A stretch of DNA of 64,000 nucleotides from Cruorifilaria tuberocauda. Lineage: Eukaryota; Nematoda; Chromadorea; Rhabditida; Onchocercidae. Of the stretch, positions 40,900 to 53,685 are shown piece after piece. Position 1 is the first letter of the stretch. Each line of letters starts with the position of its first letter. The position numbers and the translations under genes were made by a program. Below the pieces are notes generated by a model. That model was given only the letters and a program-made list of their open reading frames with translations, had not been told where the DNA came from and searched no databases. The DNA lies in NCBI GenBank assembly GCA_013365365.1, contig JABVXU010000137.1, positions 1-64,000 of the forward strand, written 5' to 3'.

Positions 40900-43694
40900 T
40901 TAGCGTTTCTTGCAACAATGCGATCCGTTATCACATGGAGTATTACCATCTGGACAGTAACATTGAATCATTCCTGTCTGTTGACATTGTTTTAACATTT
41001 GTTGTTGTTGTGGTGATAATGATGATGCTGATAACTGCTGCTGATAAGGATGATACTGATGATGACCACAATTCTGTTGACAAATTGTTTGACAAGCTGA
41101 TTGACATTGTGAGTCAATGATAGGATTAATACCGCATTGTTGTAAGCAAGTTTGCTGACATTGTGGAATACATTGTGTTGATTCCAGCATTGCTGCATTA
41201 AGATTTACTCGAATTACCTGAAAATAAAATAAACAAAAAATAAAATTAAAATGAAATTTCTAATGGATTAAAAGTTAATAATTGAAATTACTGAAATAAT
41301 TCATATAATTTGATACTATGTGTTATGCAAATGATAATTATGTTGTTATCACTTTCGAAAATAATTAATAAATGCACAATTATTCATACATTTATAGCTC
41401 TCACTAGTGATGCATATTATAATTAAACTTAAAATAAAGAATTACTTTGAGAAAGAAATGAAAAAGTATATATACTTTATAATAATATTGAAGTTTTTCA
41501 AGTATTGATAGCTTTAAAAGAATTACAATTTTGAATTAAATAGTAAAATACAATCAATAAATATTTACACAATTATGTCAACTTAAAAAATAGTCATTTT
41601 TATTTATTTTAACTGAATAATTGCAACTCTCTAATCTATTCAGTAAACATTTATTGATAATCATGATTTAATGATTATTTTTACTCGACTACAAAATTAT
41701 TTGTTTCAAGAAAAAATACGATAAAGTTAATGCTACCAAAATTTATCAAATTTTTTCAATCGTTTAGAAAATTAATTAATTGATTGGAATATTAATTAAT
41801 TAGTCGAGAAAAAAAAATCTCATAAATATTACGCTTATTTCCATGTTTAATCAAGTTATCGATAGTTTGAATTGTTATTATTGGATTAATGATTATTTCA
41901 ACTGATTAATAATTTCAATTTCAGTGCGAAATTAATTTATCATTGGAAAAATCAGTTTGCCATGATAGTAGTAATTATCAAATATTTCGTTTATTTCCCT
42001 AATTGATTAAAATATTTTTGAAGTAAACACTAATAGATAACTTTTTTATCAGTGGTTTTTATCATAACTGTCAAAAATGGTATTCCTCTCATTGTTATTT
42101 TTAGTTACAGCTGATAAACAAATTAATCATCGAGAAAATTCAATATGAGTAATTTCGGTGATAAAAATTTACTTTTATCTTTTAGTTTAAAAAAGAATTT
42201 TTTTTTTAGAAACAGTATATTACGAATTTTCATACCTCCTTGTTTACAATAACTTTTAATCACTTACTTTTTGTTTTTTAGAAAATTTTGATATCATGAA
42301 TAATATAATATTGAGAACATTAGTTGTTTCAATTATTAGAAAAATATTGATTTAATTAGATTTAAATTATTATATAATTTTTTTTTTACTTTTTCTTAGC
42401 TTATTTTTTTACTTCTTATTTTACTTATTAGCAATTAATTTATCTAATAACTTAAATAACTTCGAAATTTATTATCTTCGAATTCATTTCAATCTGAGAT
42501 GAAATACTAAAAAACGAGTGACAAAAATTTGAACCTGCGGTTGAAACATCTGCTTGGGTTGTTGAACAACGGGTACTGGTTGTTGATAAGGATGACAAAA
42601 TTGTTGACAATTTTGATTGCATGGATTAGAACAATGGGTAGTTTGCAATCCACAAGATTGTTTACAATTATCAAAACATTTTGCTAAGCAATATTGCGAT
42701 TGAATTGGATATGTATTAAAGGATGGATAAGAGTATGAATTTGATGAAATGAACGGATTCAATTGTGAATTTATCGGTGAGAAAAGTTGTGATTCTGGTG
42801 ACATGATGCAAATATCGGAACATTGCTGCTTGCATTGTGATTGACATCGTTGTGGTTGAATGATATTATTTAGTTGTTGTTGATTGCAAAATTGTTGACA
42901 ATTTTGTTGACAATACGGTATGCATTGTTGTTGTTGTTGTTGTTGTTGTTGAATGGTGGTGGAAAATGATGATTGCAAATGCATGCTAGGTAAACAAGCT
43001 TGCTGACATTGTTGCATGCATCCACACTGTAGCATATTACCATCCGAAAATGGCTGATATGTGCTACAAAATTGTCCACAAGCAATTAAACAGGTAAGAC
43101 ATTGTTCCGTAAATGGTAGTAATTGTTGATAAGAATGAGATGGATAGGAGGGATATGATTGTTGCATTGGATATATAGTTGGATTCCAATATGCTAAATT
43201 ACCAGGTTGCTGTTGCTGTTGCTGTTGCAAACTGCATGATTGCATGCATGCTTCAAGACATGCATTATCACAATAGATTTGTGACATATATGGATTACAT
43301 TGCATATTGCAAGATTGCTGACAACCTGTTCGACATCGTTGTCCAATGCTATCATGTAAATTACATCCGCAATAATTTGATTGCTGCAATTGTTGTTGCA
43401 CCTGTGGACATGAACATGACATGGAAAGTGTGGATGATTTCGGGATGCAAACACATGATTCACCTGTCCATGATTGCATTTGTTCTAATTGATTACAACG
43501 GCATGTTTGACGTCGCATGCGTTTCATATATTCAGCATATACCTTTAATTTATTCCATATTATTATGAAATAAAATTCAAACTTAATAACATTTATCATT
43601 AAGTTGGAAAATATAAATTAAGATATAAGCTTACATTATTTATTCCAATCATTGTAATGAAAGCAATAAGCAACTTAAATTGTAAAACATCCAT
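40900..43694 (-). CDS. Secreted Cys/Gln-rich protein with Cx3Cx3Cx3C repeats (abu/pqn-like)
   Basis: Three exons: 43635-43694, 42535-43542, 40900-41217, all joined in phase 0, giving 461 residues. Exon 1 plus the next few codons form a signal peptide (MDVLQFKLLIAFITMIGINN then VYA, a fair cleavage site), followed by a dibasic RMRR site. The mature part has a Cys-rich head (CRCNQLEQ..., CSCPQ, CGC) and about ten four-Cys units such as CIPYCQQNCQQFC, CQSQCKQQCSDIC and CNQNCQQFC. Between them lie Gln, Pro and Tyr-rich linkers and a nine-Gln run (42925-42951). This is the layout of nematode C_tripleX-repeat proteins of the abu/pqn group, which in C. elegans are linked to the pharyngeal cuticle and other apical matrix. 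Cross-linked extracellular matrix is the likely role (inference). The C-terminus CPDGNTPCDNGSHCCKKR resembles a small disulphide knot. Confidence 0.8.
41937..42180. promoter_or_regulatory. Cluster of GATA-type sites in intron 2 of the Cys-rich gene
   Basis: WGATAA or its complement occurs at 42035, 42046, 42059, 42112, 42159 and 42175, six times in about 146 bp, with two more TTATCA words between 41937 and 41985. At this base composition about one per 300 bp is expected, so the density is high. GATA factors drive gut and epidermal genes in nematodes; a link to this gene is inferred. Confidence 0.35.
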
Positions 43695-46600
43695 CAAGGC
43701 GATAATACTACCGTAAAAGAGATGAAGAGATTGTTGTAGTGAATGTAAGTTGGCTACAATTTTGAATTGTTGACTGATGCTTGTGTAGTTCGATTAAATT
43801 TCCATTGATCGTAATGATTTAAGCCACAAATGCAAACTCTTAACCGGTCTTATATTGAATTTTTGTTTGCTAAATTATATAAACTACTATTAACACCCAA
43901 ATAGCGTTCTTCAACTTTGTTATACCTTCATTTTAGTACCGCTAATACATCATCTTTCTTCGGTTCCTCTCTTAGAATACATTTGAAATCAATCAACTCT
44001 TCGTATATATACTTCTCATCCTTTCCTTTCTTTCCTGACCATTCATTCAATAAAGCATATTTTTAAATCTAATACTTGAATTCAGGTGCAAAATTTTCCT
44101 TTCTATTAATGTGATCCAGGTGTAATACTTGTATACGTGCATAATTTACAGGTAATATTGGCAAAAAAACAAAGAATAACGATTAAAATTTACAAAAAAA
44201 GACAAACAACGAATAACGATATAATTTTCCAAATTAAATAAAAGATTAATTAAAAAAATAGCTGATTAATTGTTAAAAAGAAAGAAAAATTATTTATACT
44301 TTGTAAACAAACGGAAAATGAAACTTCTAAATCTATGCGTTAGTGCGGAGGAGTTTCTGTTTTTTTTTTTTTTTTGAATTAAGCAGTGATAATGATTGAG
44401 CAGAAAGTTTAAATTTTTATATTTCTATTTAAAATGCTGTTGATATGAAAAATAGAAAGGGAATAAGGTAATAAATTATCTGACAAAATGATAGCGCATA
44501 AGCTGATTAAAATGATAATGATCTTAGTAGCATAATTTGTCAATTTGAAATTAGAATTATTTCAACTTTCATGTGTCTATCTTCATGATTTCAGGAATTA
44601 TTTGAATTTAATAAATCATTAAGGTTACTTTAGGTAAATAGAAAAGGTTTCGCAAAACATGATATTGAAGTACAATTTCATCTTGCATAGAATATGTAAT
44701 TTATTTCAAAATAATGAATTGTTTATTGAATCGAACAAATTTTGACAATCATACTTAATTTTTTTTCCTTCCACTTTTAAAAAGTTTAATTTTTTCATTC
44801 CTCGAATTTTTGAAAATATTGATTTAACGAAAACCTATTTCTAAGATAGTAGAAAATAACTTTAATAATTTTAGGTATTAATTTTAATTTTAGCTCCAAA
44901 AACATTTCCATTAACAGCTCCATTTATGAACGTTGGAATTCAAAACAAATTTATGATGAAATTTATTTCAGACCAGATAGAAAAAGGAATGTAATTGATA
45001 AAACTATTCAAAAAATATCGTTAATGAAATGCACATTCCATTTAATGGCAAGAGAATTTTGTTTTATAAAAAAAGAATTTTATATCAATGGAATAATTAT
45101 TTAATTCTTATAATATATATATATATATAAAACAGTAAGAGTAATTTATTGTCTACTCGATATTTAGTCCTTTTTTTAAATTATTTCGAAATGATAAATA
45201 AAGTTATCAGATGATTACTAATCTAACAGTTTTTATCAGTGTGTCTTTTTCAGTTTGAATGAATTTCAACTACATGACTAATAGAGAATATTGAGCAAAC
45301 TTTCCAAATTAAAAAATTTTATCCATAAAGGTTTATCAATGATAAAAATGGGAAAAGATTGGCTGTTGTTTTCTTTGCAATATAATCAGGATAAGAGTTA
45401 TTCAGAAATTGAAGAAATCATGGTTGATAATTGGCTGTAACTTCAGTTTAGTCATATGACTGTCATTTGTTAAACGAAAATTTCAATTATTTGACTGTTC
45501 AAACACTTTGTTTGAACCAGAATCGAAAACCTTCAATGAAATATGTATCATCGATTTCATGAATGGATAATGAAAATAAACTGTCGATATCGAAAGTTAT
45601 AAAAAAAGATTTTATGTTATGAAGAAATTTTATCAAAGCCATTATAACGCAATTACTGTGAGGCATTCGATGTGAATCAACATTAATCAGGCATTTTGGT
45701 ATTAAAAAAAACTTAACTTGCCAAATTATTACCAATAAGCTGAATAATCAATCAATTTAAAAAGTATTAATTAGCAACAAGTAATAATTTTAATACGAAA
45801 TCAAAATACACCGAGTCAATTTTATTTCATCTTTACGATTGTTTGATAAGCATTCTTTAAATCATCTTTGCTAAACTGCTATGGATTTTTTAACTCTTAT
45901 TTGACACTCTTAAATCCACATTACATGTAATTCACATAAAAATTTAACGTGAAAATTTATCACATGGAATCACGTTAACGGCAAAAAGTTCGAAATACAG
46001 AGAAAGGAAAAGTTGACATATTTAATGATGGAAAATCATGTTCTCGTAATTTAATACCTTCAAAATTCCCAAAATGTAAATAAAGAAACTTGCAAATCAG
46101 AGAAGATATATTTTATTTCTTTAAAATTCCTAATTCATCTTCAAATTTTCAGATTTCCCGTATCGGAAGAAACCTTAAAATGGGAAAAAAACTGATGAAC
46201 ATTTATGCCATATTGGAGCGAGATACACATAAAGCGGAAAATCCTGCTTGAAAAAAAATATTTCTATTGCTTTACTTCATCCTTTAATTGATTTTTAATT
46301 AAAACGAATTATGATATATATATATCTTTACTAAGGCGGTTGATATGCTTCATCAGAAGTGGATATAAACTAGTAGAAACTTTAATCGTTCTGTGTTATA
46401 TGTTTTTAAGTAATAATACGAATACAAACCAAATCTGGTTATATGTATGCTTTTTTTAGTGCAATTATTTCAAATATCCCAATGAAACCACTTTAGGCAA
46501 TGAATATTAGAATGAATTGTTTCCCACACTTATACTGAAAAGCATTTTTGTTTTTTTACCAGATATTTATGTAAAATATGTGGGAATGGAAAAGGCTGAA

Positions 46601-48495
46601 TAAGCATTCAAAACTGTATAAAATAAATATCTCCAATGAAAAAACTATTTGCTTCGCACATCTACCAGTAAAAATTGTTCAAAAATAACTGTTGATCCTT
46701 AAATTTAAATCAATTCGTGATTTTATTTTCCTTTTACTCGTTTTGGTATCTTTATTTCATTAAAAGGAATACATCGAGAACTTTAAAATTACGATTTATT
46801 TGACATATATTTGTTACTAAGTAATCTTTAGGAGTTAAGAATTAACTTTGATATGGTTTATTTGTTATTAATTTATTGATGTTGAAACTTTCAGAATTAT
46901 CGAAATCTAATCATCATTTCAGCCTCAGTGCTATTGAGAAATTTAAATCAATAGATGATCCGGAAAGCATTATTGATTTCTCGCAATTTTTTTCAAATTA
47001 TTTCTTTCTTGAAATGTTTCGCAGTATTTCTTCAATCACTAGCCACATGCAACATTTAGGATGGTACAGATATGATCACAGAATAAAACATGATATGCCG
47101 TGACGTTTTAAAAGTTTGTAACTTTTCTCTGAGAAGTTTAATGAAATTAGCAAATTAGATCATAAAATGTAGCATTAGTTGAATGGATGATTAACAGGTA
47201 ATTTTTATTTATTTGTTATTTTTTGATATTTCCAACAAAACCGGACTGTGATTTCAGAAATTGAAAGCTGATAATTTCAGCTTCCGATAGCAGACATGAA
47301 AGACGTAGCAATTTTCTACTTTTAGAAACCCACTGGAATTTTTGTGGTGATATTTAATATTTCATCCAGATCTATCTTGAAATCAATCAACAGTTCACCA
47401 AAGGGAATGGCAAGGTCAATGCAGCAAAAAGCGACACAAACCCGCATTATAATTGCGGTCAAGCAGCGATGTCAACAACAAAAAAAAGAAGAGAATGGTG
47501 TAATTGAGGAGGTTCTTGGGATCGCTAAAAATAAGAAAATAGTATACATGGATGGATGCTAGTCATTCACAAAAATATGAGAGAGAAAAATATGTGACGA
47601 AAAAATGAATAACAGAGATTGCTGAAATTCTCGAAAGAATTTGTTTATAAATCTATGAAGTCAATGATAAGTGTGTTTCTATAGTGTATTGTTGGGTTCA
47701 CAATCAGATTGCGAATGTTTTAATTAATGCAATGAGACGGTATACAAAATCGAACAAAATTGCTAATATACGGTATTATTGAAGTTTTGTGGTTGTTGGA
47801 CATTCTTAAAATTCCGAGAAATCCCGGGTAGTACTGAAACGCTTTAGTTAGAAATTCTCATTCTTGTATATGAAACTTGGTAAATTAAAATGAGATAGTT
47901 TGACTTTATTATCCGTGATATTCTGTGGTGTCTAAAAAAAGCGTTGTTATCAGAAGATAACTTACAGTAAATGATAGATGAGCTACAGTAATCATGGGTT
48001 TTTGAGTTAGGTAATAAAAGTTATTTTTAGAGTAAGATTCGTAGTGAATATTTTCTAGATTGATTGGCCCGATAATGATTAATCCTAGACCGATAATCTG
48101 AAATATATCATAGTGAGATTTTTTACATTCCGGTGAAAATATAAGATATTTTACATATTTTCTTCCAGCACGTTATCAACTTTTGCAAGATTATCAACAT
48201 TTTAGCCAGTATTTACATCATAACTCAAAAATAAGTTAACTGTCAGTCAAAATGTCCGAAAATAAACAAAGTACAACAAAGTAGCAAGTTCCAAACAAAG
48301 TAGCATAACACTCACTGCGTAATATTGGAAGAATTACACTTAGCTTTCCATTAGTTTCTTTTTTTTTTTTTAAATTTTCTTTCTTCATTATATACTTTTT
48401 GATTCCACCATCTCTACCATGCTTTTCTCTCAAAATTGTATTCCAATATATCCAAAAATGTCAAACTAGAGACACTATACCTGTAAGGTGTTGCT
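43695..48495. other. 4.8-kb region without a recognised gene; weak coding-like segments
   Basis: It should hold the promoters of the Cys-rich gene (minus) and the ST7 homologue (plus). Several plus-strand pieces look coding: 44894-44994 (TFPLTAPFMNVGIQNKFMMK), 45285-45440 (MIKMGKDWLLFSLQYNQDK), 46153-46251 after a TTTTCAG (ISRIGRNLKMGKKLMNIYAI), 46876-47103 (IDDPESIIDFSQFF) and 47344-47562. On the minus strand there is 45499-45735 (DIDSLFSLSIHEIDDTYFIE). None matches a family I know. Most end in stops, and no multi-exon model could be joined. They may be a fast-evolving gene, gene relics or chance. Confidence 0.25.
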
Positions 48496-51400
48496 ATGAT
48501 AACTCGATTACGGTCATGGGTGACGTGGTCATGGACTTATTTATGGGCGTTATGGTTCTTGTTGGTTATCGCATTGGTATATATCCTACGTGGTCCACTT
48601 CACATCACTGAATCCCTCGAAAGCGGTATCTAACTTTTTTTGATGGTATAGTTCTTTCGCCATTGATTTTCTTGATTTTACGTTCCATGCCATATCTTGC
48701 AGCTTCCACCTATTTCAATAACTTAACACCCAAATTTTACGTTGCATTGACGGGAACATCGAGTTTGGTTTCCGGTATCATATTGATCTTCGAGTGGTGG
48801 TATTTTAAAAAGTAAGTAAATTAAAGATTGACGAAGAGCTAGGAAAAAGTGGGTGGATGTATCAAGAATTAGGTGGTAATTGAAAAACAAATAGATGAGG
48901 ATCTTAAATATTAGATGATGACCGTCTTTACAAATTGAGTGCCTTAGGAATTAATTCGAATCGGAGAGGAATCACTCGGGGAATTAGAAAAAAATTTTCA
49001 CTTAGTAATAAAAAATGAAGTGACCGTCGCATTGGCACTTTATATTTAGTAATTTGAGAATTAAATAGATTTTGCATTAATTTACAGTAATTCCGGTGAT
49101 AATGGAACGGGTAGTGAAGATGGCAGTGACAACGAAGACGGTATTGAGTCAGCCGGTCGAAGTGTACCAGGTTGGTGATATTAGTTTATAAATTTCATGT
49201 TACTGTGATTCATTTTTTATTTATTTTTAATTATTCTCTTCCATCGTCATCCAACAGAAAATTTTAGAATGCAAAGTTTGGCGAAATCCAACTGCCTTAT
49301 TTCGTGGCGCAGAATATCAAAGGTTTACAAAAATGACAGGAAAGGAACCGCTTACATATTACGATATGAATTTATCAGCTCAGGATCATCAAAATTTTTT
49401 CACATGTGAAGCAGATGCGGGAAGACAGGACTATGAAAGTGAGTTTCTATCAGACAGTTTAAATACGTAGGTGACGGAAGATGACGTAATGCTTTGTATA
49501 TTTTTGAACTCGTGGCAGATACCTGGCATACAGTTTTTTCAAGAAAAGGAGATGTGAATTTTAGTAATGCAAGTGGCATGGCGGGAGCGTGATAGTTATT
49601 CGAGGATTAATGCAGCATATAAGGCATTGGAAATTAATCCTGAATGTGCTCCAGCATTAATATTATTGGCAGAGGAGCAGTGCCAAACGATTGCCGATGT
49701 AGAACAAACGCTGAAGTAAGGAAAAAATCCTTTGATATTGTAGATTTTTATTTAAAAGGTTAATTGTGTTTTATATTCTTCTTCACGGTATTTCCTTTGC
49801 TTATAATATAGTTTTTCTGTGTTTCTGAAGTTCTTAGAATGTTGATCATATGAATTATTGAAAATTTTGAACACGACATAACTTTTAAAACATCCACCAT
49901 TGGTAACCGTATAATTATGCATGTATTATGTTAAAAAGATTCTATAACGGTGCCTTACTTGACAACGATTGATAGAATGCCTGAAACTTGTCTGATATCA
50001 TTTTTCGATAAGTGGTAGTATTGCTTCAGATATATTGTCATATCTCTTGTTCAGTGGCATAATGTCAGTAATGCTCTGTCCGTCATTTTCTAGGCGAGCA
50101 TTGAAAGTAACAGAAGCAAACTATCGCAAGTCCCAATCACAAGTGCACTATGATTTAGCTTCGGATCCAGTACACAGTAAGTTCATTGCTAATTAATTTG
50201 TTCGCCGTCATTATGCTGCCATTTTTCTTAATATATGGTATCTATATTTGTTAATGGTAGATGCTATCCGACCGATGTTCGCGAATGTGCGGAGAAAATC
50301 AAGTCTTACGAGAGGTCTAACGCTTCCGTTCAAGAAGAAGAATATTTCTAGGGCGTGATGTCAATTTGCTAGTTTTCGTACGCCGACGACTGGCTATGTG
50401 CGCACGACGGCAAGGACGATTGCGAGAGGCAGTCAAAATGATGCGAGATGTAAGCTATGGCGTGTTTTAACCATTTCCATTTGTTCTAGCACATTTTTTA
50501 ACTTCTGCTCTTAAAAAAAGATATTGCATAGCTTCAAAATTAGAATTTAGACTTATTGTCCATTGTAGTTTCTGGTTTCGGGGAAATAAAGGATGAGTCG
50601 AAGTGTGCATATAAAAGATGCTTGATGTTGAGTGGCATTTTTCCGTGTTATTTAAACGAATTATTATAGTTGATCAAAGAATTTCCGATGCTTAATGTAA
50701 TGAACATTCATGAAAATCTGATTGAAGTGCTTCTAGAACAGCAAGCTTATGCCGATACCCAGGCTGTCCTAGCTCGATACGATGGTGATGTTTTGTTTTT
50801 TCTATTATTAATTAATAGATTACCCGCGAAATAATACTTGAATAGAAATTATTGACTGATCTATTATTGTCTGCTCATTTACTACTTTTTATTAAATTAT
50901 ATAGTGTTTTGGCACTGCTCTCATTTTCAGATATCAGCTTACCGAAATCAGCTACTATATGTTTCACATCAGCCTTATTAAAAGTGAGAAGTGTCGCAGA
51001 TAAGTAAGTATCTCTTTTCTTGTTTCAGCATTTATATTTTTGCGTGATTCATTTTGATAACAGTGAATTTTTTTCCTGCATGATGACACGCGACTCCACC
51101 AACTTCACTTTTAATATAAAACATCTTAGTTTCATGAGCATTGTGTATAGCAGTTTAATATAGTAGAAATATGGCAAATGTAACAGTCAAGTAGTGATCG
51201 ATTTCGACAATGACTCTTTTCTATAATTGAACTACTTTTTGAGCGTGAAAAGTTTCTCAAGTGTTTTTATCATTTAAGGTTCACGCCAGATTTTGTATTG
51301 CGACGTGGATTGAGCACTGCAGAATTAAATGCTGTTGATGCGATACATCGAGCAGTTGAATTTAACCCTCATGTTGCAAAGTATCTGTTAGAGTTGAAGC

Positions 51401-52481
51401 CATTGATATTACCTCCAGAACATTTATTGAAGCGTGGAGATTCGGAAGCGATTGCTTATTCGTTTTGGCATTTACAGCATTGGAAGCGGATCGATGGTGC
51501 TCTTTCATTGCTTCAATGTACTTGGGAAGGAAGTCTGTTTCATTTTTATCGCTTATTGTGGTGAAATTCATTACTAAATTAATATAAATTGCGAAATATT
51601 GATAGATTATAAGGCAAAAGAAGTATATATGTAAACTATGTCAATAATTCTCATTCAGCATTTCGACTGATACCAAACCCTCTCGAAAAGGGACATCTTT
51701 TTTATCCTTATCCATCGTGCACCGAATCTGCCGATAGGGAACTTTTACCGTGTAAGTTCATTTCATCAATTGTTAATTGTTGTTTGGTGATATATTCTAT
51801 ACCTACTTCTGTGTATAAAGCATTAGGAATTCTTCTGAATTAAATTCATTACGATGAATACGGAATTGCGGGATATCCATAAAAAAAAAGAAATCAATTA
51901 ATTTTCTCATTTCATATATCATATTTTTTAGCATGGCATGAGGTATCGGTATATCCAAAGCGTGATTTGCCCTTTTTCACTATACTTACTGCTTTGCTTT
52001 TCTTCATTACTATCGTTTTAGCCATTGTCACTCATCAGTATCCAAAGGTTATTTTTTTCACTTTTATGTTCATTAATAAATTTCAAAACAATTTGAAAGT
52101 ATCGAAAAACTGCTTGGCGATTGTGAATACTACGAAAATTTATACCACATATAAATTTTTATGGAATACACTGCTGGTTGTTGCTGTATCGGGGTATATC
52201 TTAAGTATTAGGTATTTCTTCAGTAGTTTTCAATTCCTATCAACGATCTGGATAAGTCTTGATTTTATCTGTAATCTTTTTCTGACAATTTTAGATTTTC
52301 ATGGCTTTTGGCTGTTATGACATTCAGCAAATTATTTCAGGAATTCATACAGCCCTTGACTTCGATTGCAAATTTGTTCTTCGGTTTCATTGACAATGTT
52401 TATAGTCTTGTCCCAGATAATGTTATTAATCTTCTTGCATCAAAACCGGTCGTTCTACCTTCTAGCGATTCTATTAGTTGA
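48496..52481 (+). CDS. ST7 (suppressor of tumorigenicity 7) family membrane protein
   Basis: Homologue of vertebrate ST7, a multi-pass membrane protein of uncertain molecular role with TPR-like helices. Thirteen exons: 48496-48625, 48703-48811, 49088-49170, 49268-49438, 49565-49715, 50094-50176, 50352-50449, 50670-50784, 50931-51003, 51279-51532, 51659-51751, 51932-52047, 52341-52481. All are phase-consistent, giving 538 residues (human about 585). Hallmarks: membrane segment [161 protein letters not shown]; late membrane segment [22 protein letters not shown]. An acidic Ser/Asp/Gly linker ([16 protein letters not shown]) follows the second membrane span, as in relatives. The start follows an in-frame stop two codons upstream. 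Confidence 0.95.
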
Positions 52482-52897
52482 AATAGTTTGGTGCTTTTGT
52501 AATCTATACAAGGAAAAGTAGATAAACATGAGCGTGAACTTTCGAAATAACAAGAGTTTTGTATCTTCTAAAAAAATAATCATATTTTAGAGAGTCCCTT
52601 GTGAATTTCTGCTTTAGAGGACGCTTCAGTTAGCAAACTGTCTTAAATTTTGATGGATTTTAATTAAAAATTTGTAGAATGGTTTGGTAGCCTTTACCAT
52701 TTCTTGGAAACTTTATGTTTTAGAGAACTAATTAACAGTTATGGTGCACATGCATGAGCTGATTTTAGCAATTTAATAACATGATGGTACGGCCAACATG
52801 TCATTGTCTCTCATCAAATCTCATCAAAGATAATTCATCCTTTAAATTGCTAGATTATGGTCTTGTTAGTATTGCTGTCCTTGTTTTCACTGCGGTT

Positions 52898-52900
<3 letters not shown>

Positions 52901-52930
<30 letters not shown>
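52901..52930. repeat. (AT)15 microsatellite
   Basis: Uninterrupted AT alternation between the ST7 homologue and mon-2. Confidence 0.9.
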
Positions 52931-52934
<4 letters not shown>

Positions 52935-53110
52935 CAGTGCTTTGATTTGGATTTGCTCGCTCTTTCATTCGGTCTTCTCTCTCCTTTTTCTCGTTTTTCT
53001 TTTCCATTTTTCCTAATTTATAAATTGTCTTCATTTTCTGAATTTTGTTATGTTGGATAATTTCTAAAATGATCGATGAAATGATATTATTAACATTTTT
53101 CTTTGTATAT

Positions 53111-53128
53111 GTGTGTGTGTGTGTGTGT
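53111..53128. repeat. (GT)9 microsatellite
   Basis: Uninterrupted GT run in the ST7/mon-2 intergenic region. Confidence 0.9.
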
Positions 53129-53685
53129 TATGTGCTATTATTTGGTATTGTGGTGTTGCATTTATATCTATTCATTAATTTCTTTTGAAGTCTTTTTAAA
53201 TGCAAATGGTTGAATATTTTATTGATATTCTTTTTGAATTATCAGTGGATATTTCAGTGGTGCATTTTATAATACTGAGCAATTTACATGTTAAAATACA
53301 ACGAATAAAATGGTTTATTCTGCAAAAAAAGTTAATATGTTCTCGTTTAAATCTCGATTCTTCACTATTTTAATTTAATACAGCATTTTTTATCTTTTTT
53401 TTTTTTTTTTGGATTGCATTTTTAAATGATCAGCTGTAATCATTCCGTATGCAATCGCACATTCCTTACCGGAAATTCTTATTTATAACTTTCCGCAAAT
53501 TCTGAATTGTTTGTTATGAACTGTGTACTAAGGTGATTGCGCATAGTGTTTACTATGGTTCCCAATATTCATTTTATTTTATTCAAATCTGTAAGTAGTT
53601 TTTAGTTTGGGTTATTGGAAAATAAGATATGTATGAGACAACTGGCAATATTTATCCGTAAACTTTTTTTTATCTGAAGGTTTTA

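Larger units (their letters stand above)
52482..53685. other. Intergenic region between the ST7 homologue and mon-2
   Basis: Holds the ST7 3' UTR; an AATAAA at 53304-53309 is one possible signal, though distant. Contains (AT)15 at 52901-52930 and (GT)9 at 53111-53128. An acceptor-like TTTTTTTTATCTGAAG ends 6 bases before the mon-2 ATG and could be a trans-splice site. No further gene seen. Confidence 0.45.

Noticed and set aside
43179..43568. 129-codon plus-strand open frame over the Cys-rich gene
   Set aside because: Opposite strand of the long Gln/Cys exon, whose low-complexity codons keep the other frames open.
51967..52320. Single 117-codon frame through the last ST7 membrane segment
   Set aside because: It reads through the intron after 52047; splicing to 52341 gives a C-terminus consistent with the family.
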